Shown piece after piece: positions 44,722 through 56,999 of a stretch of DNA of 64,000 bases. The notes beneath the pieces were generated by a model that saw only the letters and a list, made by a program, of their open reading frames with translations, searched no databases and was not told the origin of the DNA. The stretch spans positions 66,422,336-66,486,335 of the forward strand of contig OY997592.1 of assembly GCA_963921825.1 (NCBI GenBank). The letters are read 5' to 3'. The first letter of the stretch is position 1. Each line of letters begins with the position of its first letter. Position numbers and translations under genes: made by a program. Source of the stretch: Erodium maritimum. Lineage: Eukaryota; Streptophyta; Magnoliopsida; Geraniales; Geraniaceae.

Positions 44722-45311
44722 TTAAGACTGTTTGAGGTCGTATTTGATATTAGTGCTCGATCTGTTGGTTAAGAGTCTCTGGTTTAAAGCCATACAATAT
44801 TGCAGGTGCTCTGATTGAGAGTTTCTGTCCTTGCCTTCTCCTATGTCCCATTGAATTGGAGTATAGTAGTTTGAAAAACACAAAGAACAAATTTAAAGTC
44901 CACATATTTATGGTATGGTAGGGTCAATGTTTGTAAAAATGTTACGCATTAATCGGGTGGAAAGGGGCCTTAAGCGTTAAACGGGGATTAATCAATTTCT
45001 ATTTTATCGTTTTTATTTTATTAAAAACATGTATTATCAAATTTTATATTATACTATATATAAAATATTAATAATATCAATTATTAAATATATGTAAAAA
45101 ACATAAACAACATGAATCAGACTTAAGATATAACACTTGAATATAGTGGGCTCTACTAACTCAACTAGCATAATTGTATGCACTCACTTCATTTGTAAAA
45201 GATTATAATTTGTTTTTTTAATTACGAATCCAACCAGTTAATGGTCGGGTCAACGATTAATCGACTGATATTCCATTTAAACGGCTCGGAACAACTAAGT
45301 AGCATAAATCG

Positions 45312-47221
45312 GGGAAAAACTGTCTCGCTAATCGAGAGCTAAACCCTACCTTATCCGCCTTATCTCTGCGACCATGGTTCTCAATATCTCAAAGACCACG
45401 CTGTCCACTGGAGAGCTTCAAGCCTTAAAACCCCGACGTTGGAGAAAGCCAAATCCAACCCTACTCGGCCCTCCTTTACCGCATTCTCTAACTCCGATGG
45501 CTCCACCGACTCTCTCCTTTCATGGCATTGGTGCCCTTTTCTATGGGTGTCTCTACTCCACAACCTACACACAAGCCACGACGAGGGCGACCGATGAAGT
45601 CAAAGCGGGTTTCTTCGCCCACAAGCAACTCAGTGGTGGCCCCTCTTCTGCCGTCACAGGTCATCACCTCCTCTCCACCCCTCCCTGCATTCCTATCTCT
45701 CGGGTTGATCATCCCCCTCTTCAATGGGATCCGACACGAGGAAATGGGCCAATGAAGGGACCCACGGATGACGGTGGAGGCGTTGGGATTGGGTCGTTGT
45801 CTCCCCAACTGGGATAGAATATCATTCATCCCCTCCCTCCTTACTTTTCCGACTGGCATGGTTCGTGGTCTGACGGTGACTCTCGTCCTCTCTGGCTGCC
45901 TCCACGATCATCGCCCGTCAGTAATGGGGGCTGTTGGGGAAGCTGTGGAGTCCAAACCTCCTCGGAAGGATGTCATGTTCCGCATCATCACCACCGCGTG
46001 GGGTCGGGAAGCAGAAGGTCTTGTCGTCAAGGATCTCGGGCTGGACCATTTTGGCTTCTACTGTAGGGCGGCGGAGGAGCGATCATGGGTCTAGGGTAAT
46101 GAGCCCTGGTGCTTTGACGAGCGGCCCCTTTTGCTCGGTGATCTGAACTCCTGTGCACAGGAGCTCCCCGCGCTGAATCGACTGCAACTATGGGTTCACA
46201 CTCGTGGTTTGCCGCCGTTGGTCCGGACAAAGGAAACAAGAGAGTCGATCACGGGCGCACTAGGGGCTTGTGTGTAGGTACTCATGGGACCAGTGGGGCA
46301 TGTGTTGGGGAGGTACCGTACGGGTGCGCTACTGGCACCTTTTAGAACGCCTCTTAGGCGGAGTTTGGTGCTATGCTTCAAGGAGTTCCCGGATCCCGTC
46401 AAGGTCGACCTCACCTACATAAAGCTCCTGAGTTTTTGCTTAACCTGCGGGAGAATGTGGCACGTGGTGCGGGATTGCGAGCTGGAGATACGGAGCACCC
46501 TGAGGTATGACACCTCTCTTCTTGAGTTTCAGAGGGATAAGCAGGTGAAGCCGTATACGACAGATTGGACTGAGCCGCCGACGAGCGTACCTCCAGGCTT
46601 CGGGAGGCTTTACCCAAGCACTGTATCTAAGGGCTCCTCATCTCAAGCAAGGATCCCATATGTTTCCCCGAGCACTGTATCTAACCATACAGAGCCTCGG
46701 GTTAACGCCCAGTCTGGGATGGTGGATCCAGTTTGAAAAACTTGATGACCGGTCAGCTCTCTGGTAGACGGGTCACTAAAGTTTCAATGCTCATTCCGTC
46801 TGGGCATATAGATATCGGAGGAACTGCTATCGGAGGAGTCAAGAGGACCGCTGCTTATGCTCCCCAGGATGACCAGGCGAGGGCTGAAAAACAGTCTCGC
46901 TAGGAGGAATGTTAGAGTCTCCATGCTCTAGGAACTGGCTCTGGGAGGAATCCTTGGTAAAAGCTTTGCCTCCTCCTACTGATACAGTACTTGACCAGGT
47001 TTCAGAGCAGGACTTTCAGTACCATTTTCCCATCCCATCTTTTCTTCATGCCTATATAACGCTTTAATATCGTCTATGACGGTTCTAGTACTTCAAAGAT
47101 TAGCGAACATTATGTTCTGTGTCTGTTCTTTTTAGTGGTCAAAGAGTATGTTCCTTGACGCACATCTACGTAATGGGTTTCTGATTTTATAATATTGCAT
47201 TTTTTTAGTAATAAAAAATAA
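45312..47221 (+). mobile_element. Internally deleted LINE with zinc-knuckle (DUF4283-type) ORF1
   Basis: A perfect 10-bp TSD, CATAAATCGG (45302-45311 and 47222-47231), brackets 1.91 kb inserted into the hAT-like repeat. Around 46100-46500, across more than one frame, it reads GNEPWCFDERPLLLGD, LQLWVHTRGLPPLVRT and LSFCLTCGRMWHVVRDC. This is the DUF4283 plus CCHC arrangement of plant L1 ORF1. A frame at 46284-46736 stays open for 150 codons. No endonuclease or reverse transcriptase is present. The 3' end is T-rich UTR and a short A-rich tail. Confidence 0.75.
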
Positions 47222-47237
47222 CATAAATCGGTCCTTA

Positions 47238-48168
47238 GAGCATGTACAACAGAAAGGACCTTGGTCAGGGAGTGGGAGTGCAGACCTTGTGCTGACTGGA
47301 CAAAAGTTAGGGAGTGGGAGTGCAGAAAAATGGGTGTTTTGCAACAGAAAGGACCTCGAGGTCCTGGGAGTGCAGAACAATGCTGATTGGATTATTAATT
47401 GATATTTTGTTGTTTTATCTAATTATTTATCAGAAACCGTTTAAATTATATAAACAAATGTGAAAAAAATAATTAATGACAATAAATAAATAAAAAATAA
47501 AAAATAAATTTAACACGAATAAAAATGAATTTTTTAATAATGGAAAAGAAATCAATAAAATATGTGTATAGAATAATATGGTCAACTATAGAATATTCAT
47601 AGTAATTGCTATAACGAAAAATCTTTGAGTCAGACCGGATATAAATACACACAAAAACGATAATATGGTCAAATATATATTACATAAAAATGTTATTTTA
47701 TTTGAAATATCATCCAACACTAAATTATATAATATATAATCTATTAAAAAGAAGATTTGATTTTAAATTTTAATATGTATTTCATTCCAAAATTAAAAGT
47801 ATATCATATTGATTATAATGAAACATAATAACAAAAGCCTATCTAGCTCAATGGTAGAACACAAGGCTTTAAGTTGTGAGGTTGGGGGTTCGAATCCCAC
47901 AATTAACAAAAAAATTTGTTCAAAAAAAAAAATCAGCATGGGTGGAAGCCAGGTGTCGGCCCAAGAAAGGCCCAGCGTGGCCAGGGAGCGAAGGAGCGAG
48001 GAGTGCGGGCCGGGCCGCAATCGAGGAGCGCTGGCTGAGGGGCGAGGAACGAGCACAGTGTTTCTGGGGCGCGGACCGCAAAAAACGAAGCCCACAATGG
48101 AGCAGGCCTCGCTCCTCGGCCCAGGCGCGCGCGAAGTGGGGCGCGGGCACGCTCCGTTGTTCTTGCTC
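47238..48168. mobile_element. Tourist-like (PIF/Harbinger) non-autonomous element
   Basis: The ends are GAGCATGTACAACAG and, in reverse from the right, GAGCAAGAACAACGG, flanked on both sides by TTA (47235-47237, 48169-48171), the Harbinger target. It is 931 bp. The centre is very AT-rich (47.4-47.8 kb), followed by a tRNA-Lys-like segment and a GC-rich right half. Long frames in that right half are open on both strands, but only because of base composition. No transposase is present. Confidence 0.7.
47837..47907 (+). pseudogene. tRNA-Lys-like pseudogene inside the Tourist-like element
   Basis: GCCTATCTAGCTCAATGGTA followed by GAACACAAGGC and later GGTTCGAATCC preserve the 5' half, A box and B box of plant tRNA-Lys(CUU). 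The anticodon arm has lost a base and the 3' acceptor strand (AATTAAC) no longer pairs with GCCTATC. It is not a working tRNA. It could be a captured tRNA or the head of a tRNA-derived SINE, since the B box is followed by A-rich sequence. Confidence 0.65.
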
Positions 48169-48369
48169 TTACCGCCTATTTCAGCGCTCTCAGACGGAGA
48201 TTTTTGCTCCTTGACTTGAGGACTCAGGTGCAAATTCAAATTATCATGAACTGGAAGGACCGAAATGAAACCTACAAAAGAAAATCACAACTGTCGTCTT
48301 CTCCCACTAGAATCACTGAAAATTAGAGAGAGAAGCTGGCACAGTGCCACTGAGTGGCTCGAATCGAAA

Positions 48370-51300
48370 ATGGCTTTATCCGATACAGCAATCGCTTCTC
48401 CGATTCCGATTGCAACTCTTTCTCTACAGAAGAATAAGGTTTGTCGATTCTTCAAACCCTTCATCACTGTCATTGCAATGGAAATGCAGAAAACAAAATG
48501 GAAAATTCAATTTTCAAATTGACCCAAAAAATTATGCTGAACCAGTATCTATGAACAGTAACAGACTCGCGGCCTCTGATTTACATTTACAAGCGTGCAT
48601 CGTATACAAATATTCTCTCATTTCATTTCAGGGGAAAAAGATTTTCATAACCTACAATGTGTTATCTATGTGTGAATTCAATTTTCATTTCCTTGAAAAA
48701 TAGTTTGGTTCTTAAGTTCGGTGTAATTGGACTTGTTAAGTGCTAATTCTTGTTGATTTTACCTCATTTTTAGTACATTCTGTTTGAGTTTTTTTTTTAT
48801 GATTGGGTACTTGTTGCAAATGTAAGTTGTAAGCTGTGGATCTTTTTTCAGATGAAATGTAATTTAAGGTATTTTAGTGCCCAAAGAGTCTCCTCTTTTT
48901 CTGTGCGCAATGGTCTTAAACTTGCCGTGAATTCGGCTTCTGGAGATAGCAGTGCTTCAGTTGGGTTCGATGTGCCATTTCCTGATGATTATGATGAGCT
49001 GCTTCAACAAGTAAGGTTCTATATGCTTTTGTTCTCTGTGATGTGTGAAATGTGGTATGTACATGGTTTCTGTTTTGAACGAGTTTAGAAGGATTTGAAG
49101 CTTTAGTATAAATGAGGTACTACTAAGAAGGCTTGATATCTAAAACTAAGCTGGGTGAGGTATATGTATTAAATATTAATGCAGTGTTCCTTGAATTTTA
49201 TATTATGTTCCTTCCATTTGTACTTACTCCAATCCAAAGTTAATGTTCATTTGATTTATGGCAAAATTTGAGTATTAGTAGAGTCAGTGCTCCACTTTCC
49301 TAGCATGTGCTCCCATTTGTTAAAACAATCACGTGGTAAGAACTTCCTCATACATGGATATTATCGGGGTAATTCATACATAATCCACTTCCTCAAAAGG
49401 AAAGTTGACACTTATTTTGGGACATCCAATTTAGGAAACCATGTGCCGCCTTTTAGTGTTGTAGTGCAAAACCAAAGTTCTGTGGTGAAGGATCTACTAG
49501 TTATTGTTTGGTTCCATTGGTACATACACATGCCTTAATAACTTGGATGAGCCACATGTCTGTGGATAATATGTTGAAATCCTTAACATTTCATCCAAGT
49601 TTGCTTCTGTTTTTACCTATTGCTGACAGATGGCATGTCATAATTTTGGATGATATTACTAAAGAGTTATAGCAACAGCAAGTAAAGTAATGCAAGCTTG
49701 ATGATAGCACCCTTGGCCACATTTATCTTGCATGTTTATTTTTATTTAATGATTGAAGTGATTTCTATTTGGCATTTGAATAATTATAGGCAAAAAAAGC
49801 TGCTGAAATGGCTTTGAAGGATAACAAGCAGTTAATGGTGAGTCATACATAAATGTTTCAAGTAATTGAAGAACTAGTTGCTTGTTGATGATTGGAATTA
49901 CCATTGAGCTCATGACCAACAAGTATCTATCTCAGGAGATTGAATTTCCAACAGCTGGACTTGAATCTGTGCCAGGTTCTCTTTACTTGCTTTAACATCT
50001 GTCTTTCCTCTTTTCTCCTGGAAAGTGTATAGATGAGTCAAAGCGAAGATTGGTATTTAAATTAGGCATCCACCTCTTCATCCTTTAGGTTCTCTCACAC
50101 ATAAGAATGTGTAACAGGTGATGGTGAAGGGGGAATAGAAATGACTGGAAGCATGCAGTTGATTCGTGAATTTTGTGACCAACTCATTATTCCAGAGAAA
50201 GCTAGACAGACAAGAATTGTAGGTTATACTATGCTTATGTTATGATTCTGAAATTATATTTCCATAATTTTCAGGAAGATCGTTCTGCATTGAGATTTTT
50301 TTCTTCTTTTCTCTGCAATTTATGGGTTTGGTTATGAATTTTATTTGACGGATGTATTTTCTTTGCTGAATATTTTATACACCTGATCTTAACTCTATAT
50401 AGTAGCAAGTTGGTTTTGATATTTTTGTGGGTAAACCATGTTGCACTACTGTGTTCTGTGTTACTTACTCCTCTATTTGAAGATTTACTATCCTTGTTGT
50501 ATGTAGATTATGATCCACTTGATGTTATAGCCTCTTATATTATATTGTATTGTAGGATGTCATTCATGTATTCAACCTTTGCATAAAACTTGCAGTTTTT
50601 TCCAGAGGCTAAAGAAGTTGAATTCGCAAGAAACTCAGTCTTCGAAGGAGCTTCATTTAAGCTGGACTATCTGACAAAGCCATCATTTTTTGAAGATTTT
50701 GGGTTCTTTGAAAGAGTAAAAATGGCTGACCGTGTAAAGCCAGAAGACGAACTCTTCCTAGTTGCCTATCCATATTTTAATGTCAACGGTAATTACAAAC
50801 ATCTCATATTCGTAATACATATTCATCGTATTAAGTTACATATTGCCAATTCCTTTCCAACTCAGAAATGCTTGTGGTGGAAGAACTTTACAAGGAAGCT
50901 GTTGAGAACACTGGAAGGCAATTAATTATATTCAATGGAGAACTTGACCGGATAAGATCTGGGTGTATCCTCTTCCAATTTTACAAGTTTTGCTTGAAAT
51001 TCAGTTGGCTGATCACTTGCATAAGCTACTTAGTTGCTCTAACCTATTTGATAAATATTATTTGAATGCATCATTATTACAGCACTAGTTATGAAAAACT
51101 GAGGATCTCTTACTCTGAGCCTAGTGAAAAAATAGATGATGTTCGTACTGGCTCTCTGGGATGGCACTATACGAATAACTTTATTGGCACCATATTTTGC
51201 CAATCCTGTGCATTGCGATTTTAACAAATTAGCCACGTGCATGTGTTCTTTAGATGATAATTAAGTTTTATAAATCTTATATCAATTGGCTCCATAATAG

Positions 51301-51869
51301 ATGATGTTCTTTAGTGTGCATTGCCTTTGCAAATTCTATACTTGATATTCCCCAGCATGACAGGAATGGAGAAACTCTTTAATACTGACGTAGTTTGTTA
51401 CAAGGTTCGTAAAGAACGCTGACATATAATAAGGTGTACAAAACTTAATACATCTTTGAACTACGAAGCCTTAGCTTGTATCCTTGTGTGCATTCATATC
51501 ATTGTTGTGCCTGAGCGAAACAAGATTATCCCTCGTTCTTCTATCCAAAGCTGGCAGCACTTACCAAGACTCTCCTGCCCAAGATGGAGACTGTGTATTA
51601 CATTCACAATTTCAAAGGACGCAATGGAGGAGTCCTTTTCAGGTTTCAATTAAACCCCCCATTTGTGCTCATATTATTCTATGAACTTCATTGTGCCTTT
51701 ACTACGTCAACTCTGCAATTAATTTTATTTTCCTTTTCTCTATAGGTGCTACCCAGGTCCTTGGAAAGTTCTAAGGAAATCGAGGAATAATAAGTATATT
51801 TGTTTGCATCAGCAGGAGGTCATGCCATCCCTCAAGGAAGTTGCCTTGGATATTCTTCCATCTGCTTGA
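48370..51869 (+). CDS. LPA3: LPA3-like photosystem II assembly factor (DUF1995), chloroplast
   Basis: Nine exons (48370-48438, 48852-49010, 49790-49837, 49936-49975, 50118-50218, 50596-50788, 50866-50964, 51525-51642, 51746-51869) join in phase to 316 aa. The first ~65 residues are Ser/Ala-rich and weakly conserved, like a plastid transit peptide. The DUF1995 body follows: DVPFPDDYDELLQQAKKAAE, EIEFPTAGLESVPGDGEGG, IREFCDQLI, FEDFGFFERVKMADRVKPED and KLAALTKTLLPKMETVYYIH. The C-terminus EVMPSLKEVALDILPSA is typical. In Arabidopsis LPA3 works with LPA2 to help CP43 assemble into photosystem II at the thylakoid. The first in-frame ATG is used as start. Pieces of this gene recur, scrambled, at 62.4-63.6 kb. 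Confidence 0.88.
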
Positions 51870-52518
51870 AGTTTCAGTACATAATCAGCAAGAAATTTTA
51901 GTCTGTTGTATCATAACTAAGAGAACCCGTGTATGACATGTCCATATTAGACATGATGGCGTGAGTATGAAATGCATACATATGTGTGTGTGTATATTGT
52001 AGATGAGGGTTTCAAAGTGATCGAAACTCGTTAATGCCATATGTAGTTGTCATTACCATAAGCATTGTATCGAAACTTGTTGCATGATTGAGTTGAGCTG
52101 TTTTGTCTTGCCTTTCAAATTTTTAAATGTGATTTAGTTGATATGCAGTGATAATAATAATCTACATGTGAGGTAGGGAAAGAAACAATGGCTTGTGAAG
52201 CGAGGGAAGAAGAAACAAATGAGCAGAAGCCTCCATAAACTGGTCAGTACAAATATATAGTGAAAAATCTCTGCTGAATAGAATTTACATTTTTATTTGC
52301 TTGCCTTGAAGAGTAAAGCTAATAGCTAAACTAGTATAGTCTTTATATTCAGAAGACTAGTTATGTTCATTTGACTCACCAACCTTACTGAAGACTTATA
52401 TGCATTGACTTGAAGCCTTCCCATAGATCATTTAACTGTGTATACTTCCAAGCACAGATCTGACACTTATACTGATTTTGCTTCCCAAACATGTTCTTTT
52501 CTCAATTTGCAATTAAAA
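51870..52518. other. Spacer between LPA3 and the NLR
   Basis: Holds the LPA3 3' UTR and the upstream region of the NLR. No separate gene is visible. A (GT)n stretch lies near 51982-51995. Confidence 0.55.
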
Positions 52519-54245
52519 ATGACTGATGCTTTTCTTCAGATTCTGCTGGAGAACTTGAACTCTCTTGTCCGGAAGGAACTTGGATTAATTTGGGGTGTGG
52601 ATGAGCAGCTCCAGAAACTCTCCAGCATGCTGACTACAATCCAGGCTGTGCTTCAAGATGCCGAGGAGAAGCAACTCAGAGACAAGGCAATACAAAACTG
52701 GTTGAAGAAGCTCAAGGATGTAGCTTATGCTGCAAATGACATCTTGGATGAGTGTGCTGTTGAAGCCTCCAGAGTGAAGTTCCAGCATCAAAGATCAAGA
52801 TCAATCATCAGCAAGGTAAATAAAACTTGTTTTCATCCTGGGCATGTTGCTTTTCGTCACAAGATTGGCAAAAGATTGAAATATAGTACAGAGAGGATAG
52901 ATGAAATTGCTGCCGAGAGGGTGAAGTTTCATTTGCATGAGCCAGTTGCAGACTGGCCAATTAGATTCTCAGAAGCACGCCAGACCATGTCTGCTATGAC
53001 CCAGCCTCAGATCTATGTAAGAGAAGAAGATAAAGAAAAGGCAGTTGAGTGCTTGGTGAAACATGTAGCCAACTGTAATGGTGTTTCAGTTTACCCTGTT
53101 GTTGGGATGGGGGGAGTGGGGAAGACAACACTTGCTCAGCTAGTTTTCAATGATGAGAGGGTATGTGGGCATTTTGAGCTCAGGATTTGGGCCTGTATTT
53201 CAGAGGATTTTGATGTCAAAAGGGTGATCAAAGCAATTATAGAATCCGCCTCTCAAAAGGCTTCTGAAGACTTGGACTTAGAGCCTCCCCAGAGACGCCT
53301 TCAAGACGTACTCAAGGGGAAAAGGTATTTGCTAGTTTTGGATGATGTTTGGAACGAAGACCCAGAGAAATGGGATAAGCTAAAGTCTGTCATGCAGTGT
53401 GGATCAAGAGGTGCTTCAGTCATGACTTCAGAAGGTTGCATCTATTGTGGGAACGCTTCCTTTGCATTGCTTGTCGGGTTTATCACAAGATGATTGTTTG
53501 CTGTTGTTCAAGCAACGAGCATTTGGAAACAACACTGAAGAGCGTCCCAACCTTGTGGCAATAGGGAAGGACATTGTGAAGAAGTGTGGAGGAGTGCCTC
53601 TTGCTGCCAAGGCTCTTGGAAGTTTGATGCGCTTTAAGAGAGATGAAAAGGAATGGCTTCATGTTAAGGAAAGTGAACTCTGGAATTTACCTCAAGATGA
53701 AAACTCTATCATGTCTGCCTTGAGATTGAGTTACTCTAATTTGCCTCTGGAGCTAAGTTAATGTTTCGCTTTCTGTGCCATATTTCCCAAGGATTATGAG
53801 ATAAGTAAAGAAAAACTTATTCTTCTTTGGATGGCTTGTGGCTTCATTTCATCTGATGTAGGATTGGATGTTAAAGACATTGGCAATATGACATGGAATG
53901 AGTTACGCTGGAAATCTTTTTTCGAAGATATTAAGAAAGATTGGTATGGAAACATTCTTAGTTTTAAGATGCATGATCTTGCTCAATCTGTGGTGGGAAA
54001 TGAATATCGTGTTATACATGACAAATGGCCTAATTGTTTACCAAGCAGAGTATCCCATGTTAATATTTTGTATGATGGGTGGATAAAATCTATTCCTGAA
54101 CACTTCTATGCTATAAACATCTCTATAATTGTTGAAGCTGATGTTTTTCTCAAGCTTCTCGGCTTTCTTCTTCTCTTTTTATTTTCCAGCAATCCTGAGA
54201 TCTTTCCAACTCGACGACGACATTTCAGAGTGAAGGATTATAGGG
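52519..54245 (+). pseudogene. CC-NBS-LRR (CNL, RGA-like) disease-resistance gene, broken and lacking its LRRs
   Basis: The start is MTDAFLQILLENLNSLVRKE, the usual Rx-type coiled-coil N-terminus; an upstream ATG at 52438 only adds leader. An intronless frame has the P-loop GMGGVGKTT at residues 196-204, then RIWACISEDFDVK and kinase-2 LLVLDDVW. Near 53,420 a small deletion removes the start of the RNBS-B block (expected 'VTTR') and shifts the frame. The next frame resumes [20 protein letters not shown] and includes GLPL as [11 protein letters not shown]. At 53759-53761 TAA replaces the usual Lys/Gln codon before CFAFCAIFPKDYEI. The MHD motif is MHDLAQSV near 53970. Homology ends near 54.15 kb and a Copia-like LTR begins at 54246. 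Such proteins recognise pathogen effectors; this copy cannot make a full one. Confidence 0.9.
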
Positions 54246-55739
54246 TGTCAAAAACGCAGCGGAAATTATAAAATCCCTAGAAATCCCTTAGGATCCATGT
54301 AATTCAGAATAAATCGACAAACGAAAAATTAAAATAGAGATTACCTCTTGTAGTTTCGAGCCTGGTTCGAGACGTCTTCAAAAGAATTAGTCCTCTTCAG
54401 GTATCCACACCAACAATCTCTTCCCAAAACCTCTCGTGTGCTAGCACCAAAAATCAGAACTTTTCTCTCAGTTTCTTCTTTCTCTTTCTCTGGTTTTTCT
54501 CTCTCGTTTTTCCACACCCCAACTATCAGAAACGTAACCCCTATATCTGATTTCGTAAATCAAAAGTGGGTTACGAAATCAGATACGTGGAGATATTTTA
54601 GGATGAGTGGAATTCAAAAATAGCTTATTTGAATTTCTAAAATTCAAATAATTAATTGAATTATAAAACAAAATAAAATAAACATAATGTATATAGGTTT
54701 TATTCCAAAGTTTAATCTAAAATAAATACTTATATATATAAATTTATTTCATTTGTCTTCCTAATATAATCTAATTATATTAGTAATTAGAGAACGAGAA
54801 ATGAATGAAATTATATTATATCATATAATATAATTATATTCTATAGTTCAACTCGATTTTGGGGTTGTTGTTGTGTGTGACCCTGTAGGCTCATACAACG
54901 TTGGCAGTGAGCCCGAAATCCTTGTTTCGTCCACATGTCATAGTTGGCCTCTAGCAAGGCATTATGACTTCCCAAAGTTGTATGAAGATCGTCAATCCGA
55001 TTTAACCTTTTACCGTTAATATCTTAATCCCTTTGTCATCGATATCTCGATCGAATATAAGTCATAGGATCGTCATCCTTATTTTATTCGATCGTTAGTT
55101 TCTTGATCTTAAGTAGGCTGCAAGTGATAACTCATTATCGATTCGCATGGCCATGCATTTTTGCAGTCTCACTTATCAAGGGGCCCAAACGATATCTCTC
55201 ATATTTACATGAGTGACAAAACCCTTATCAGTCGCTCACATTCCTCACACAGACAATTATGTATACAACAACCATCTTTATTGTTGTCCGGTCAAAGACA
55301 ACGTTGAACTGCGTCAAGACACATAACCACCTATGTAGAAATCCATGACGACTATAAGTTCAAAGGACTTAAGTCATATTACGGTACTGAGAATTACTCA
55401 TGACAGTTCCTATGTAGTATTATCACAGTGGGTCATCCAATACCATTTCCCTAAATGGCATCTATGATTTGACTTCACATGCAATATGAATGATCAGTTA
55501 AACGTGATCATCAGTCAACATCATACTAGTCTTAGTATATCAATAAGATCAGGGATCATTGGAATAATACTCTCTTTTTCTTCTAAGAGTTTTACTATCA
55601 AGTCACATAATTGATGATCTTAGAAAGAGTCGATTATTCACGCAATTAACATTTAACAAAATGATAATGAAAGTGCTAATGTATTAATAAAAGATAATGT
55701 CATACAAGAAAAAGATTGGCCTAGGGCATAAAACTAACA
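54246..55739 (-). mobile_element. Solo LTR of a Copia-like retrotransposon
   Basis: On the minus strand it begins TGTTAGTTTTATGCCCTAGG and ends CCGCTGCGTTTTTGACA, both typical of long Copia LTRs (1494 bp). No primer-binding site or polypurine tract borders it. The bases just outside (TAGGG left, CAAAG right) do not match, so a simple solo LTR with intact TSD is excluded. It may have arisen by recombination between two copies. It lies where the NLR loses its homology. Confidence 0.65.
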
Positions 55740-56040
55740 CAAAGATCTTCTTCCGACCCAAATGAGCCGTCGAATCAACCGAATAGGGTTCGGCCCGATT
55801 TTTAGGACCATGCTTGCAAGTATATATATCACATGTATCATTTTCTAGCTACAAAATATTACAAATATATGACTTAACAACATCTAAGCCTGGCCCATTT
55901 ACTCTGGGATTAGGCTAAGCCTGCTATCCCACACACCACGGCCCAGCCCGACATCGGATCCATTGGTGGAAAAGCTTGTCAGCTTTTCCCTCACAGACAA
56001 CATTCCACCGTGACCGTCTACACTCTACAATACACTTTAC
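55740..56040. other. Unassigned spacer
   Basis: No open frame or repeat recognised. It carries (CA)n-like short repeats near its right end, just before the duplicated block. Confidence 0.4.
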
Positions 56041-56041
56041 A

Positions 56042-56700
56042 CAACTCACACTCACACACATAGTTTTCTAGGGTTTGGTGTTACTCATGGAGAAACGAAA
56101 AGCAACTGAAGGTCTGGCCAACAAAACCATTTCGAAGAGGAAAATAGTCACTAGAAGCATGGTCTTGGATGAACAGAAGGCTGAGGGTGAGCAACGAAAT
56201 CGTGTTACAAGGAGCTCCCTGAATCCCAAGAAGAACAACACTGGGTACGTTTGCATTTTAGTAATTTAGTTTAGTCTATTTTACTATTTGTTGTTTGGTT
56301 GCCTAGAAAAGTTACTGTTTGGTTGCGTAGAAAGTTACCAAGTGCCTGTTTGGTTACCAAGAAAGGTGCTCCTTTTTCTACAGATCTAAAATTTGTTTTT
56401 TTTATGGTGATTTGGTATTTATGTATGTATTTAATTTTATGTTTGGTTGCACATTTTTGTGTAGATCTTAAATTTATTTTTGTCGTGGGTAGGACTAACT
56501 CTGAGGGCAAAGTTGATTGGGAGAAAGTAGCCTCTAAGCAGGTACACTATATTACATTTTTTTGAATCTGGATTACTCTTTTAATCGAGAAATACAAACA
56601 ATCTGCACGGCGGCATGGAGCAGGCCACAACAAGGCTTTCAGTCAGGTCGTGCCCCCCCCCCCCACGGAGGATCAAGCTCCGGGCATCGCGGCAGAGGCA
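56042..56700 (+). pseudogene. Duplicated block, copy 1: two-exon fragment of an unrecognised gene
   Basis: An ATG at 56087 opens MEKRKATEGLANKTISKRKI and continues basic (TRSMVLDEQKAEGEQRNRVT) to a GT donor at 56245. A second exon (56493-56541) after an AG acceptor reads TNSEGKVDWEKVASKQ and ends at another donor, giving 69 codons in phase with no further exon found. The block continues to about 56700 with a C-rich run near 56647-56661. The same sequence recurs at 61.68-62.34 kb. The protein is unknown to me; the Lys/Arg-rich start could be a nuclear protein or transposon-encoded. Confidence 0.5.
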
Positions 56701-56999
56701 GGGCCGGCCTGATAATTATCGGAGCCTAAAGCGAGAATTTGATCGATAAGTTTTTTTCTTATGTAAGAATATAATTGGAAAATAAGTAAATTTGGTCATA
56801 TAAAAAGATTATAGTATTTGATATTGAACAAATGAACTTCAACATTTCTTTATAACACTAAAAGATCTAAAATGAATGATGGATATTAGTTTTTAACAAG
56901 ACACCTTAGATGGATAAGATTTACCGTCTAGAATCTTATACAAAAATACAAATATTTAATGATTCACATTTATCCCTAAATAAAATATATTCACGTTAT
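56701..56999. other. AT-rich spacer
   Basis: Nothing recognised. The left end of the Harbinger-derived piece to the right was not found here. Confidence 0.4.

Larger units (their letters stand above)
44923..48215. mobile_element. Dispersed hAT-like repeat, copy 2, split by two later insertions
   Basis: The left part (44923 to about 45311) matches copy 1 of PLR intron 1, from TTTGTAAAAATGTTACGC to CATAAATCGG. The sequence then stops at a LINE TSD, resumes as CATAAATCGGTCC (47222-47234), stops again at a TTA target and resumes at 48169-48215 with ATTTCAGCGCTCTCAGACGG and AGATTTTTGCTCC. The last piece matches the end of copy 1 (CATTTCAATGCTT... GGCGGAGATTTTTACACC). Removing the two insertions leaves one continuous repeat. 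Confidence 0.7.

Noticed and set aside
47837-47907. Functional tRNA-Lys gene
   Set aside because: The acceptor stem cannot pair at its 3' side and the anticodon arm is a base short.
47793-48239. Several 110-150 codon frames on both strands
   Set aside because: They lie in the GC-rich half of the Tourist-like element, overlap each other on both strands and read through a degenerate tRNA.
54246-55739. Clean solo LTR with intact target duplication
   Set aside because: The five bases on either side do not match, so the simple history is not supported even though the LTR itself is clear.
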